Positions 54,464 to 62,279 of a stretch of DNA of 64,000 nt are shown here, piece by piece. Under the pieces are notes generated by a model, which was given only the letters and a program-made list of their open reading frames with translations, did not search any database and was not told the origin of the DNA. A program made the translations under genes and the position numbers. The stretch's first letter is position 1; each line of letters begins with the position of its first letter. The DNA is taken from positions 124,001-188,000 of the forward strand of contig NZ_LFCT01000001.1 in assembly GCF_008692605.1 (NCBI RefSeq), in the 5' to 3' direction. Source of the stretch: Sphingobium estronivorans. Lineage in GTDB: Bacteria; Pseudomonadota; Alphaproteobacteria; Sphingomonadales; Sphingomonadaceae.

Positions 54464-54793
54464 TCAGTTTTGAATAGCGCGCGCCGGATAACCCGCGTTG
54501 GTTGATGCAGCGGCAATCGCAGCAGCATTGGTGCGGCGCGGGTTATAGGTTGCGCGCGCGGTCTTGGCTGCGAAATCGACCGTGACCGCCGTTACCCCGG
54601 CGACGCCTTCCATCGCCTTCTTCACGGTGATCGGGCAGGTGGCGCAGGTCATGTTCTCTATGGCAAAGGTGGTTTGCTTCTGAGCGGTTGCGGTAGCCGC
54701 GGGGCGATCTTGCGCCGTGCCACTAACTGCATAGGCGACCCCGCCGCCAGCCATAGCCAGCACGGCCATAGCGATACATACTGTCTTTTTCAT
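54464..54793 (-). CDS. merP: Periplasmic mercury-binding protein
   Basis: A 109-residue protein with a signal peptide (residues 1-22), a short linker and one HMA domain with NMTCATCPITVKKAM, the two-cysteine Hg2+ site. It passes Hg2+ to MerT. It lies 12 bases after merT and 37 bases before merA. Confidence 0.93.
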   Translation of the reverse strand: MKKTVCIAMAVLAMAGGGVAYAVSGTAQDRPAATATAQKQTTFAIENMTCATCPITVKKAMEGVAGVTAVTVDFAAKTARATYNPRRTNAAAIAAASTNAGYPARAIQN

Positions 54794-54805
54794 GGGTATT
54801 TCCTT

Positions 54806-55201
54806 TCAATAGAACCAGGGTGCCCACCAGTCGATGGTGAGCGCCAGGATGGCGACGGCAAGGCCCAGCCACAGCACCGCCTTGGTGGTCCAAGCCGATT
54901 GTGGACGAGCGCAGTAGGAACCGTCTTCACAGGGCGGTTTCGGCTTGAAATAGACATGCCAGAAGCCGTAGCCGAGCAGCGCGAGCGTTACGCCTGCGAC
55001 ATAGGGCTTGTAAGGTTCGAGCGCCGTCAGGTTGGCGATCCACGCGCCGGAAATTCCGAGCATAACCAACAGTAGCGGGACGACGCAGCAAGCCGAGGCG
55101 AGCCCCGCGCCGATCAATGCGCCCGCCGCAACCCAGTTTGCCTGCTTCGGCTCGTGGTTTTCGGTGAGGGCTGGCTGTCCCGCTTCCGGCGTTGAGACCA
55201 T
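54806..55201 (-). CDS. merT: Mercuric ion transporter
   Basis: This 131-residue inner-membrane protein has three helices, the vicinal cysteines ASACCVVPL in the first helix, and a second pair in the loop PPCEDGSYC. It imports Hg2+ for reduction by MerA. ATG at 55201 is the first start after the divergent mer promoter; an earlier open frame would run through the operator. Confidence 0.92.
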   Translation of the reverse strand: MVSTPEAGQPALTENHEPKQANWVAAGALIGAGLASACCVVPLLLVMLGISGAWIANLTALEPYKPYVAGVTLALLGYGFWHVYFKPKPPCEDGSYCARPQSAWTTKAVLWLGLAVAILALTIDWWAPWFY

Positions 55202-55235
55202 GGCTTGAATCCCTTGTTCCAACTGAGTGATTCGC

Positions 55236-55266
55236 AGTGTAGGCTCTGTAGCCACTACAGACTCAA
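55236..55266 (-). promoter_or_regulatory. MerR-controlled mer promoter/operator
   Basis: On the minus strand TTGAGT (55266-55261) and TACACT (55241-55236) are 19 bases apart. The spacer holds the perfect dyad CTGTAG-TGG-CTACAG (55246-55260). This is the standard over-spaced MerR promoter and drives merTPA; merR reads outward on the other strand. Confidence 0.85.
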
Positions 55267-55277
55267 GAGGTATTTTC

Positions 55278-55700
55278 ATGGAGCAACAGGTCGGCATCTT
55301 GCGTGCCCAGCTTGCCCGGAAAACAGGCTGCAATCTCGAAACCATCCGCTATTACGAGAAGGTGGGATTGCTGCCGGGGCCGCCTCGCAGTTCCAACGGC
55401 TACCGCGTCTATTCGCCGGAACTGGTGCAAAGGTTGCAGTTCATCCTGCGCGCGCGCGACCTTGGCTATGCAATGGATGAGATACGGTCATTGTTGTCGC
55501 TCACCGATACCGGTGCACAAACCTGCGCGGAGGTTATGGCGAGAACCGAACTCCACCTTGAAGATGTCCGCCGCCGCATTGCAGATTTGCAGAAGATAGA
55601 GGTGACGCTGGCGACCACGTTAGCCAGATGCACTGGAGATGACGTTGCCGAATGTCCCATCCTGGAAGCACTCCAGTTTTTACCCCATCAAGGCAATTGA
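55278..55700 (+). CDS. merR: Mercury-responsive MerR regulator
   Basis: This 140-residue protein has a winged helix-turn-helix (CNLETIRYYEKVGLLPGPPR) and the three mercury-ligand cysteines Cys83, Cys118 and Cys126. The last two are eight residues apart in CTGDDVAEC, one fewer than I recall for the Tn501 protein. ATG at 55278 is just beyond the operator. It represses and, with Hg2+, activates merTPA. Confidence 0.92.
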   Translation: MEQQVGILRAQLARKTGCNLETIRYYEKVGLLPGPPRSSNGYRVYSPELVQRLQFILRARDLGYAMDEIRSLLSLTDTGAQTCAEVMARTELHLEDVRRRIADLQKIEVTLATTLARCTGDDVAECPILEALQFLPHQGN

Positions 55701-55729
55701 CGCCATCTTTGAGGGATTTGATTTTGTGA

Positions 55730-55850
55730 TGTCAGCTTGGAGTATAGCCTAACTGGACGTCAGGGCGGTACTGCGGTTTCTGTCAGATTAGGGTGATAAA
55801 CGGAATTTGTTGACGAATTTCGTTACGTATCATAGATTTCAACCTGACAT
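55730..55850. promoter_or_regulatory. Putative res site of the inner transposon
   Basis: Between merR and tnpR are three subsite-like pairs: TGTCAG (55730) with GACGTCA (55756), TGTCAG (55781) with TTGACG (55810), and a final CTGACA (55844). This spacing and the TGTC/GACA ends fit a Tn3-type resolution site located upstream of tnpR. Confidence 0.55.
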
Positions 55851-55870
55851 TTTGATGGAGAGAGTGCGCA

Positions 55871-56431
55871 GTGAAGGGGCAACGGATCGGCTATGTCCGG
55901 GTCAGCACGTTCGATCAGAATGTGGATCGCCAATTGGAAGGTCAGTCGCTCGATCGGACCTTCACCGACAAGGCATCGGGCAAGGACGTCAACCGCCCCC
56001 AGCTTGAGGCTCTGCTCACTTTCGCCCGCGAAGGCGATACCGTCGTCGTCCACAGCATGGATCGGTTGGCCCGCAATCTGGATGACCTGCGCAAGCTGGT
56101 CCAGGGCCTCACCAAGCGAGGTATCCGGATCGAGTTTGAGAAGGAAAGCCTGTCCTTCTCGGGGGAGGACTCCCCGATGGCCAATCTGATGCTCTCGGTC
56201 ATGGGTGCGTTTGCTGAGTTCGAGCGCGCTCTGATCCGCGAACGGCAACGCGAAGGCATTGCGATCGCTCGGCAGCGCGGCGCCTATCGGGGGCGGAAAC
56301 GGTCGCTCTCGGATGAGATGATTGCCGATCTGCACCGCCGCGTTGCCGCCGGTGAACGCAAGGCGACCATAGCGCGCGACATGGGCATCAGCCGCGAAAC
56401 CCTCTACCAGTACCTTCGCGCCGCTGCCTGA
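55871..56431 (+). CDS. tnpR: Serine resolvase of the inner transposon
   Basis: A 186-residue resolvase with IGYVRVSTFDQN carrying the catalytic serine, VHSMDRLARNLDDLR, AEFERALIRERQREG, and a C-terminal helix-turn-helix (KATIARDMGISRETLYQYL). It resolves transposition cointegrates at the upstream res region. It ends 14 bases before the right inverted repeat. Confidence 0.93.
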   Translation: MKGQRIGYVRVSTFDQNVDRQLEGQSLDRTFTDKASGKDVNRPQLEALLTFAREGDTVVVHSMDRLARNLDDLRKLVQGLTKRGIRIEFEKESLSFSGEDSPMANLMLSVMGAFAEFERALIRERQREGIAIARQRGAYRGRKRSLSDEMIADLHRRVAAGERKATIARDMGISRETLYQYLRAAA

Positions 56432-56445
56432 CACCAATGTTCACA

Positions 56446-56493
56446 TTATGTCCGGAAAATCGTTGTTCAGCGTACAAAGCTTGAGGTGACGCC
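56446..56493 (-). repeat. Right inverted repeat of the inner mercury transposon
   Basis: Inverse copy of 49887-49934 with seven mismatches; the outermost bases on the minus strand are GGCGTCACCTCAAG. Confidence 0.85.
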
Positions 56494-58995
56494 ATTCTGG
56501 CGCGGGTAAGAGGCGAGCTTGCGAAGAATCTGGCTGGGGGCGACGATCCCCGCTGCGATCGTCGCCATGATGCGCAGGATGTCGGGCCAGTTGCGCTCGA
56601 TGAGCGGTTCATTGATCTTACCTCCGACCAGCGCTCGCACATTGGCCGGCGTCGCGTTGGGCGTGAAGGCATAGAGTCTTTTCTGAGGGAGATCGCGGAT
56701 ACGGGGGGCGAACCTGTAGCCGAGCAAGGCGCAGGCGGCGAACACATGATCGGTGAAGCCGCCCGTGTCGGCAAAATGCTGGCGAACGCGGCGGCCCGCG
56801 TCATTCATGAGCAGCCCGTCCAGGATATAGGGAGCCTCGCTGACCGTTGCCGGGATCACCTGGGTTGCGAACGGCGCATATTGATCGGACACATGGCTGT
56901 ATCCCTTGAGGCCCGGGACGTTGCCATATTTCGCGTTGATCAGATTCATCGCCTCGCCCTGCTCGGTAGCAAGGAAGAACTGCCCGTCGCTGGATGCCGA
57001 TTGCCCTTGTCCCCAGAAGGCGGCCATGGGCAGGGCGGCGTGGGCCTCCACGATCATGGCGAGCGCCCGATCATAGGCGCTGCCTTCGACATGCCAGCGC
57101 GCGATCCGCAGCAATTCCCAGAAGCTGTGCGTGTTGGTCGCCGCCGCCATCTTGCGCAAACCGAGATTGACGCCTTCCGCCAGCAACACGTTCATCAGGC
57201 CGATCCGGTCGCTGCAGGGCGCGCCGGTGCGCAGATGCGTGAACGCCTCGGAAAATCCGGTTCGCTCATCGACTTCCAGCAACAGATCGGTGATCCTCGC
57301 GGGCGGGAGCTGTTGATAGAGATCGAGCACGAGATCCTCGGCCCCTTCGGGCGTGTCGGCCCTCAGCTTGTCGATGTGCAGCTTGCCGTTCTCGATGATG
57401 CCGCCTGGGATCGTGCCGGTTCGCGCCGCGCGGCCAAACTCCTTCAGCCGTGTATCCAGTCGAGCCCTGCGCTCGGCCAGCCATTCGCCGGGTCGCAGCG
57501 GCACGGCGAGCCGCGCGGTCTGCTCTATCGCCTGTGGCGGGACCAGAAGCTGCTTGAGGTCGCCATAGCGGCGCGATCCCGCCAACCATATGTCACCGGA
57601 CCGGAAGGCGTCGCGGATGTGGAACAGCACCGCGATTTCCCAAAGCCGGTGGTCGCCGCTGGGCTCAGCGCGAAGATGACGATGCCATTTCAAGTTGGGA
57701 CGTAGAAAATCCACCGGCGGATCGACCTTGATCCCGTTACGCAGCATCGCAACGGCCGCCAGAAGAGGCGTGGCGATCGGCGCCGCCTGCATGTCGAGCA
57801 GGCGCAGCATCCTGGGCGCGTAGAGGCGGAAACGGTGATAGCCGTCCAGCACACGGCTGAGCGGGTCGGCCGCGAGCACGTTGGTCAGTGCGGAGGCCGT
57901 GGCGACAAGGGTTCTGAACCGTTCCCAGCCAGGCCCGGTGGCGATTATCCCGTCCAGGGCCGTGCCATCGTCCTGCGCTCCAAGCAAAGCACCACCGATT
58001 TCGGCAAAGGACTTCAGCGTGTCCCGAACGGCCGCCTTTGCGTCGGCGATCCTGGTGTTGCAAAGGCGTTCGGAGGCCCGATAGAGACGGCCTACGATGC
58101 GATCGTGGGTCTCCACGATGACATCGGCCAGCGATGACCGCCATTCCAGGGTGCAGACAGCGAGGATCGCAAGCCGCCTGTCTTCGGGCAGATCACGCAT
58201 GCCGTCGGCGTAATAGCGCTCGCCCTGCCGGCGAAGCCGGGTCACACGATGCGCCGGCACGCCGTCCAGCAAATCCGCCGGAAGATCGAACCTTTGAAGA
58301 TATTCCAGTCGATCCATCAGCCGGTTAGCGGCTGCTGAATTTGCGCCAACCTCGAACTGTCGCAGCCATACGAAGCGCGTGACGCGACCATCCACCGTAT
58401 CCTCCAACAGGTGAGCCAAATTCTCGCTCAGGGTTGGCGTGATGCGATGGGCGATAAGATCCTCGATCCGGCGCTCGGCCTCAACCAGCGCATCGGCGCA
58501 AAGGCGCTCGATCGTCGAGGAGCCGGGAAGGATCGTGCGGGTGCGGCGACACTCCGCAACGAAGCGACGGGCAAGATCCTCATTCGATGTCGCCGCCTCG
58601 GCTTCCCGAGCGATCCATTCGCGCAAATCCCGTGCGCCCCGCCCCGAAAAGGAGCGATAGCCGTAGATTCGGCGAAGGTCCGCCAGATGCTCGTGCCGGG
58701 TCTCCTCGCGCGCGGCATAGAGGAGTAGATCGTCGCTGGTCAGGCCGAGCTGGGCCGCGATGAAATCCGATACCTGCGCCGGGATCAACTCGCCAGGAGC
58801 GAGCACCCGGCCCGGGTAGCGCAGGACGCACAGTTGCAGCGCGAAGCCAAAACGATTGTGGGCGCGCCGGCGCTGGCGGATATGCCCGAGATCCTCATCG
58901 CTGAGGGTATAGTGCCGCAGCAGCTCACCTTGATCGACCGGCAAGTGAAGCAGCGCCTCGCGCTGTCGATCGGTCAGGGTCACGCGACGCGGCAT
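56467..58995 (-). pseudogene. tnpA: Outer tnpA, 5' fragment (Tn3 transposase, C-terminus lost)
   Basis: This open frame of 842 codons starts MPRRVTLTDRQREALLHLPV and contains two of the three catalytic residues, in SASSDGQFF and GGFTDHVFAA. At 56494 it enters the inner transposon and ends after the alien tail GVTSSFVR. The missing part, with the catalytic glutamate, is at 49492-49886. The product would be inactive as a transposase but could still bind the ends. Confidence 0.9.
56494..56498. repeat. Target-site duplication, right copy
   Basis: ATTCT, identical to 49882-49886; it marks the insertion point within outer tnpA. Confidence 0.9.
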
Positions 58996-59120
58996 ACATG
59001 CTCCTTATTCTTTCCGAGCTACGGTTTGAGATAGCTTGATTGAGATGCTGGTTAAGATACACAATAGCCCAATCTTATGTGCTCATGTTCGTCACCGCCT
59101 CAAACCTTCGTTTGTGATCC

Positions 59121-59741
59121 ATGCTGATCGGCTACGCCCGCGTGTCCAAAGCCGACGGCTCGCAGTCGCTCGACCTGCAGCACGATGCCCTTCGCGCTGC
59201 CGGTGTCGAGCCAGGCAATATCTATGATGATCGTGCATCCGGTAGCCGTGATGATCGCCCCGGTCTTGCCGCCTGCCTGAAATCGTTGCGCGACGGCGAT
59301 GTCCTCATCGTTTGGAAGCTCGACCGGCTCGGCCGAACGCTCACCCACCTGGTCAGCACGGTGCAGAATCTGTCGGATCGCGGTATCGGTCTGCGGGTGC
59401 TCACCGGCAAGGGCGCGCAGATCGACACCACGACGCCATCGGGCCGGATGGTGTTCGGCATTTTTGCCACACTGGCGGAGTTTGAGCGGGATATGATCCG
59501 CGAGCGCACCATGGCTGGCCTGGCCGCTGCCCGCGCGCGGGGACGCAAGGGTGGCCGCAAGTTCGCCCTCTCCAAGGCCCAGGTGCGGCTCGCTCAGGCT
59601 GCTATGGCCCAACGCGACACGTCCGTTTCCGACCTCTGCAAGGAACTCGGGATCGAGCGCGTCACTCTCTACCGCTATGTCGGTCCCAACGGGGAACTCC
59701 GGGATTACGGTCAGCGCGTGCTTGCTGCCAAAACGCGATGA
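59121..59741 (+). CDS. tnpR: Serine resolvase of the outer transposon
   Basis: This 206-residue resolvase/invertase-family protein has IGYARVSKADGSQ with the catalytic serine, VWKLDRLGRTLTHL, AEFERDMIRERTMAG and a C-terminal helix-turn-helix (TSVSDLCKELGIERVTLYRYV). It is divergent from outer tnpA; the 125-base gap between them should hold the res site. Its stop overlaps the acetyltransferase start by 4 bases. Confidence 0.92.
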   Translation: MLIGYARVSKADGSQSLDLQHDALRAAGVEPGNIYDDRASGSRDDRPGLAACLKSLRDGDVLIVWKLDRLGRTLTHLVSTVQNLSDRGIGLRVLTGKGAQIDTTTPSGRMVFGIFATLAEFERDMIRERTMAGLAAARARGRKGGRKFALSKAQVRLAQAAMAQRDTSVSDLCKELGIERVTLYRYVGPNGELRDYGQRVLAAKTR

Positions 59742-60268
59742 TGATGACGGGAGCCCCGATCAAACTTACCCAAGCGGACGCCGCAGACGTTGCAGACCTG
59801 TACAACCGTTGCAGCGACTATTTCCTGTTGCAGGACGGGGCCGCGCCCACGCTGGACGATGCTCGCGAGCTTTTCTCCGATGTGCCGCCCGAAAAGAGCG
59901 CCCACAATCAAGCTGTCCTGGGATGGAAGGGGCCTGGCGGCCTATATGCAATCGCGGCCATCCTCCGCGATTATCCGCGTGATGGCACATGGTATCTCGG
60001 CTTCATGATCGTAGATGCCGCACAGCGTGGTCGTGGCGTCGGACGCTCAATTTACTCGACGGTCGAAAGCTGGGCCGCTGCGAGAGGTGCCACAGAGATT
60101 CGGTTGGCCGTGCTGGAAGCGAATGAAGCGGCAGAGCGATTTTGGCGTTCTCTCGGCTTCATTGAGTATCGGCGCGTTGGGCCAGACACCTTCAAAATGC
60201 GTAGCCATCGCCGGATAGAACTGAGCCGTCGCCTTTCTGGCGCGACCGTAGAAGGCAGCAACAAGTAA
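59738..60268 (+). CDS. GNAT-family N-acetyltransferase, transposon passenger
   Basis: A 176-residue GNAT protein with the acetyl-CoA-binding segment VDAAQRGRGVGRSIYSTVESWA and the closing NEAAERFWRSLGFIEYRRVG. The substrate is unknown; no signature of a known aminoglycoside acetyltransferase was seen. It is coupled to tnpR by ATGA and lies directly inside the right inverted repeat, so it moves with the outer transposon. It might be a resistance, detoxification or toxin-type enzyme; no antitoxin gene is next to it. Confidence 0.85.
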   Translation: MMMTGAPIKLTQADAADVADLYNRCSDYFLLQDGAAPTLDDARELFSDVPPEKSAHNQAVLGWKGPGGLYAIAAILRDYPRDGTWYLGFMIVDAAQRGRGVGRSIYSTVESWAAARGATEIRLAVLEANEAAERFWRSLGFIEYRRVGPDTFKMRSHRRIELSRRLSGATVEGSNK

Positions 60269-60294
60269 GATCTCGCGCCGGCTATCTGGGCGAG

Positions 60295-60332
60295 CTTGGC
60301 GTAGGATTCCGCCCCCTCCCGCAAACGCCCCC
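60295..60332 (-). repeat. Right 38-bp inverted repeat of outer Tn3 element
   Basis: Inverse match of 49464-49501 with a single difference, located just after the GNAT gene. Confidence 0.88.
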
Positions 60333-60334
60333 TT

Positions 60335-61630
60335 TCAGGGAAGGGGGCTTGAGATCGCCTTGATGGCCTTCAATCCCGTTCCAAAACGAGCGATCGCGTC
60401 CCTGTTTCTCTCCAGCTCGCCATAGGGCAGATAGGCGAAGTCGAGATCGGCAATACGGCTGAAAGCCGGGCGACGGAGTTGCGCGCGAACGTCCTGCTCG
60501 CGCGCATTCGGTGCGACCAGGAATAGCCCGGCGGCAGCGTGCAGATCGCTCCCCGACAGCGCCAGATCGAGCATGCGCACGATCCCCGAGTAGATCGAGG
60601 TCGAATGTTCAACCTCGAACGCGGCGGCGACGCCGTCGCCACCCTTCGCCAGCCACAACACGTCGATGAGGCGGATCGAGTCCGCTCCGGGAGAGGTCGC
60701 AATGGCGTCTGGAAGGCGCTCGAGGCATCCCTGTCCAAGCGGGCAGCCAGCGTGAAGTCGACCGCGGTCATTGGCGGCGATCCACACATCGTAACCGAGG
60801 GCATGGCCGAGGTCGCGCAGCCAGGCCTGGATTTCGGCGTGCGTGCGATCGGTTTCGCCCTGCGCGGCGGCTGTCTTGTCGAGCCGGCTTGCCTCCGCTC
60901 TGGCATGTTCCAATCTGCCGAGCCAGTCGTCGGCCGCCGTTGCGTCATCCTCCAGCGGTGGCGCGGGATAGCGGCCCGAGCCAATGTCGAACAACAGTCC
61001 GCCGATCGCGCCGAGATCGTTGGAGAGCAACTCGCGGTAACGGTCGTTGAGGTCGAGGATGCCGGCGCGCATGGCGAGAAAATGATCCCATGACCCGAGC
61101 TTCACCTTGGCGCCGGTGACGGCATTGTAGCCCTTGACGATCGCGGTATTGAAGGGCGGCACCAGCGTCGGGTGAAGGAAATAGAGCAGGTTGGCCGCCG
61201 CCGGCCCCAGCCCCTTGATCTTGAGCGCGTCTATGCTGCGGATGTGGCTGATGATCTCCTCGGCGGTATCGCAGCACGAGCAATTGTCGAGCAGGCGACC
61301 GAACGCCCGCTGGTTGTCCGGGCTTTCGTAGATGTCTGGAATGCGCAGCTTGGGCTTCCACAGCCAGGCATGGTCGGCGCCCTTGAAGATCTGCCGCTGT
61401 TCGGCGATCGAGTGGACAACCGTTTCCAGTGACGAGCCGCGATAGGCGACGCCGAACCGCCCACTTTCGATTTCTGCGACCACCTGCTGCAGCCCGCGAC
61501 GGATGGAGCGGAAGTTTTTCAGCCGTTCGTCCCACAGAAACCAGGAGCGATAGGTGGCGCCGGGATCGTCTCGCCAACGACGGACAAGCTCGCTCACGAG
61601 ATCATGATGTGTCGCGGGTAACAAGGTCAT
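60335..61630 (-). CDS. Putative restriction-endonuclease-like protein with HhH-like segment
   Basis: About 431 residues. The N-terminal half holds an all-helical region with a helix-hairpin-helix-like turn (ALKIKGLGPAAANLLYFLHP), reminiscent of DNA-glycosylase folds. The C-terminal half (about residues 265-400) has RLIDVLWLAKGG and AAAFEVEHSTSIYSGIVRM, an arrangement like the D...ExE/K core of PD-(D/E)XK nucleases. The gene stops three bases outside the right inverted repeat of the outer transposon, so the extreme C-terminus may have been altered by that insertion. ATG at 61630 is preferred over TTG at 61702. The function is inferred. Confidence 0.6.
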   Translation of the reverse strand: MTLLPATHHDLVSELVRRWRDDPGATYRSWFLWDERLKNFRSIRRGLQQVVAEIESGRFGVAYRGSSLETVVHSIAEQRQIFKGADHAWLWKPKLRIPDIYESPDNQRAFGRLLDNCSCCDTAEEIISHIRSIDALKIKGLGPAAANLLYFLHPTLVPPFNTAIVKGYNAVTGAKVKLGSWDHFLAMRAGILDLNDRYRELLSNDLGAIGGLLFDIGSGRYPAPPLEDDATAADDWLGRLEHARAEASRLDKTAAAQGETDRTHAEIQAWLRDLGHALGYDVWIAANDRGRLHAGCPLGQGCLERLPDAIATSPGADSIRLIDVLWLAKGGDGVAAAFEVEHSTSIYSGIVRMLDLALSGSDLHAAAGLFLVAPNAREQDVRAQLRRPAFSRIADLDFAYLPYGELERNRDAIARFGTGLKAIKAISSPLP

Positions 61631-61878
61631 ACTGGCTGGGTCATCTAAACTGGGCTCCTTGCCGTTCAGGCTATCGCGAGCAAGGGCGGCTTGCACGTTC
61701 AATGTGCGATCCGCGAAGCGTGCTCAAATTGTCGGTGATCGCGCAGGGAAACGCCGCTGGCATTGGGCGTTGCCGGTCGCAACCGTCGACCGGGCGCACA
61801 GCCAGGCAGACGGCCGGCACGGGCGTCGCCGCCCGGGAGCGGCGACGCAACCAGCTTTTTCCGGTCGAACTTAGCGGA

Positions 61879-62268
61879 TCACTGCTTTGCGATCGCGGTG
61901 ACCTCGCCATCGCTGCCCTTGAGCGAGAGGTCGAAATCGACCTTGTCGCCGACCTTGACCGCATCGGTGATCGACGGCGCGGCCTTGAACGCCATCGTCA
62001 TCGCGGGCCACTTGGCCTCCGGGATCGGACCATGATCGAGCGTGATCGTGCCTGCCGCCTTGTCGATCGCGGTGACGGTGCCATGGCCCTTGGCCTTGAT
62101 CGCGGCGTTCGCGTCAGGCGCCATCGACATGTTGCCCATGTCGCCGCTCATGGTCGCGGCGGGCGCCGCCTCGTTGGTCTCAGTCGCAACCGGGGCCTCC
62201 GCCTTCTTGCCGCACGCGGCAGTCAGGGCGGCGAGGCCGAGGGCAATGGTCAGTCGTGCATGGTTCAT
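61879..62268 (-). CDS. CusF-like periplasmic copper-binding protein
   Basis: This 129-residue exported protein has a lipobox (LTAAC) and a Met-rich linker (MSGDMGNMSM). The C-terminal CusF-type OB-fold has KGHGTVTAIDKAAGTITLDHGPIP and WPAMTMAF, where the tryptophan and methionines bind Cu(I). It should hand copper to the CusA pump encoded 11 bases upstream. AAGGAGA precedes the ATG at 62268. The preceding gap (61631-61878) shows no gene. Confidence 0.85.
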   Translation of the reverse strand: MNHARLTIALGLAALTAACGKKAEAPVATETNEAAPAATMSGDMGNMSMAPDANAAIKAKGHGTVTAIDKAAGTITLDHGPIPEAKWPAMTMAFKAAPSITDAVKVGDKVDFDLSLKGSDGEVTAIAKQ

Positions 62269-62279
62269 CGTCTTCTCCT

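Larger units (their letters stand above)
49887..56493. mobile_element. Inner Tn3-family mercury-resistance transposon
   Basis: A 6607-bp element with tnpA, merA, merP, merT, merR, a res-like region and tnpR. It is bounded by 48-bp imperfect inverted repeats (41 of 48 identical) beginning GGCGTCACCTCAAG, and flanked by the 5-bp direct repeat ATTCT. It has inserted into the tnpA of the outer transposon. Everything needed for movement looks intact. Confidence 0.9.
49464..60332. mobile_element. Outer Tn3-family transposon with tnpR and GNAT passenger, interrupted
   Basis: 38-bp inverted repeats at 49464-49501 and 60295-60332 differ at one position. Inside are a tnpA in two pieces, a tnpR and an acetyltransferase gene. 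Removing the inserted element plus one ATTCT copy gives a unit of about 4.26 kb. The 5-base flanks TCGTA and TTTCA do not match, so the target duplication has been lost. Confidence 0.85.
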
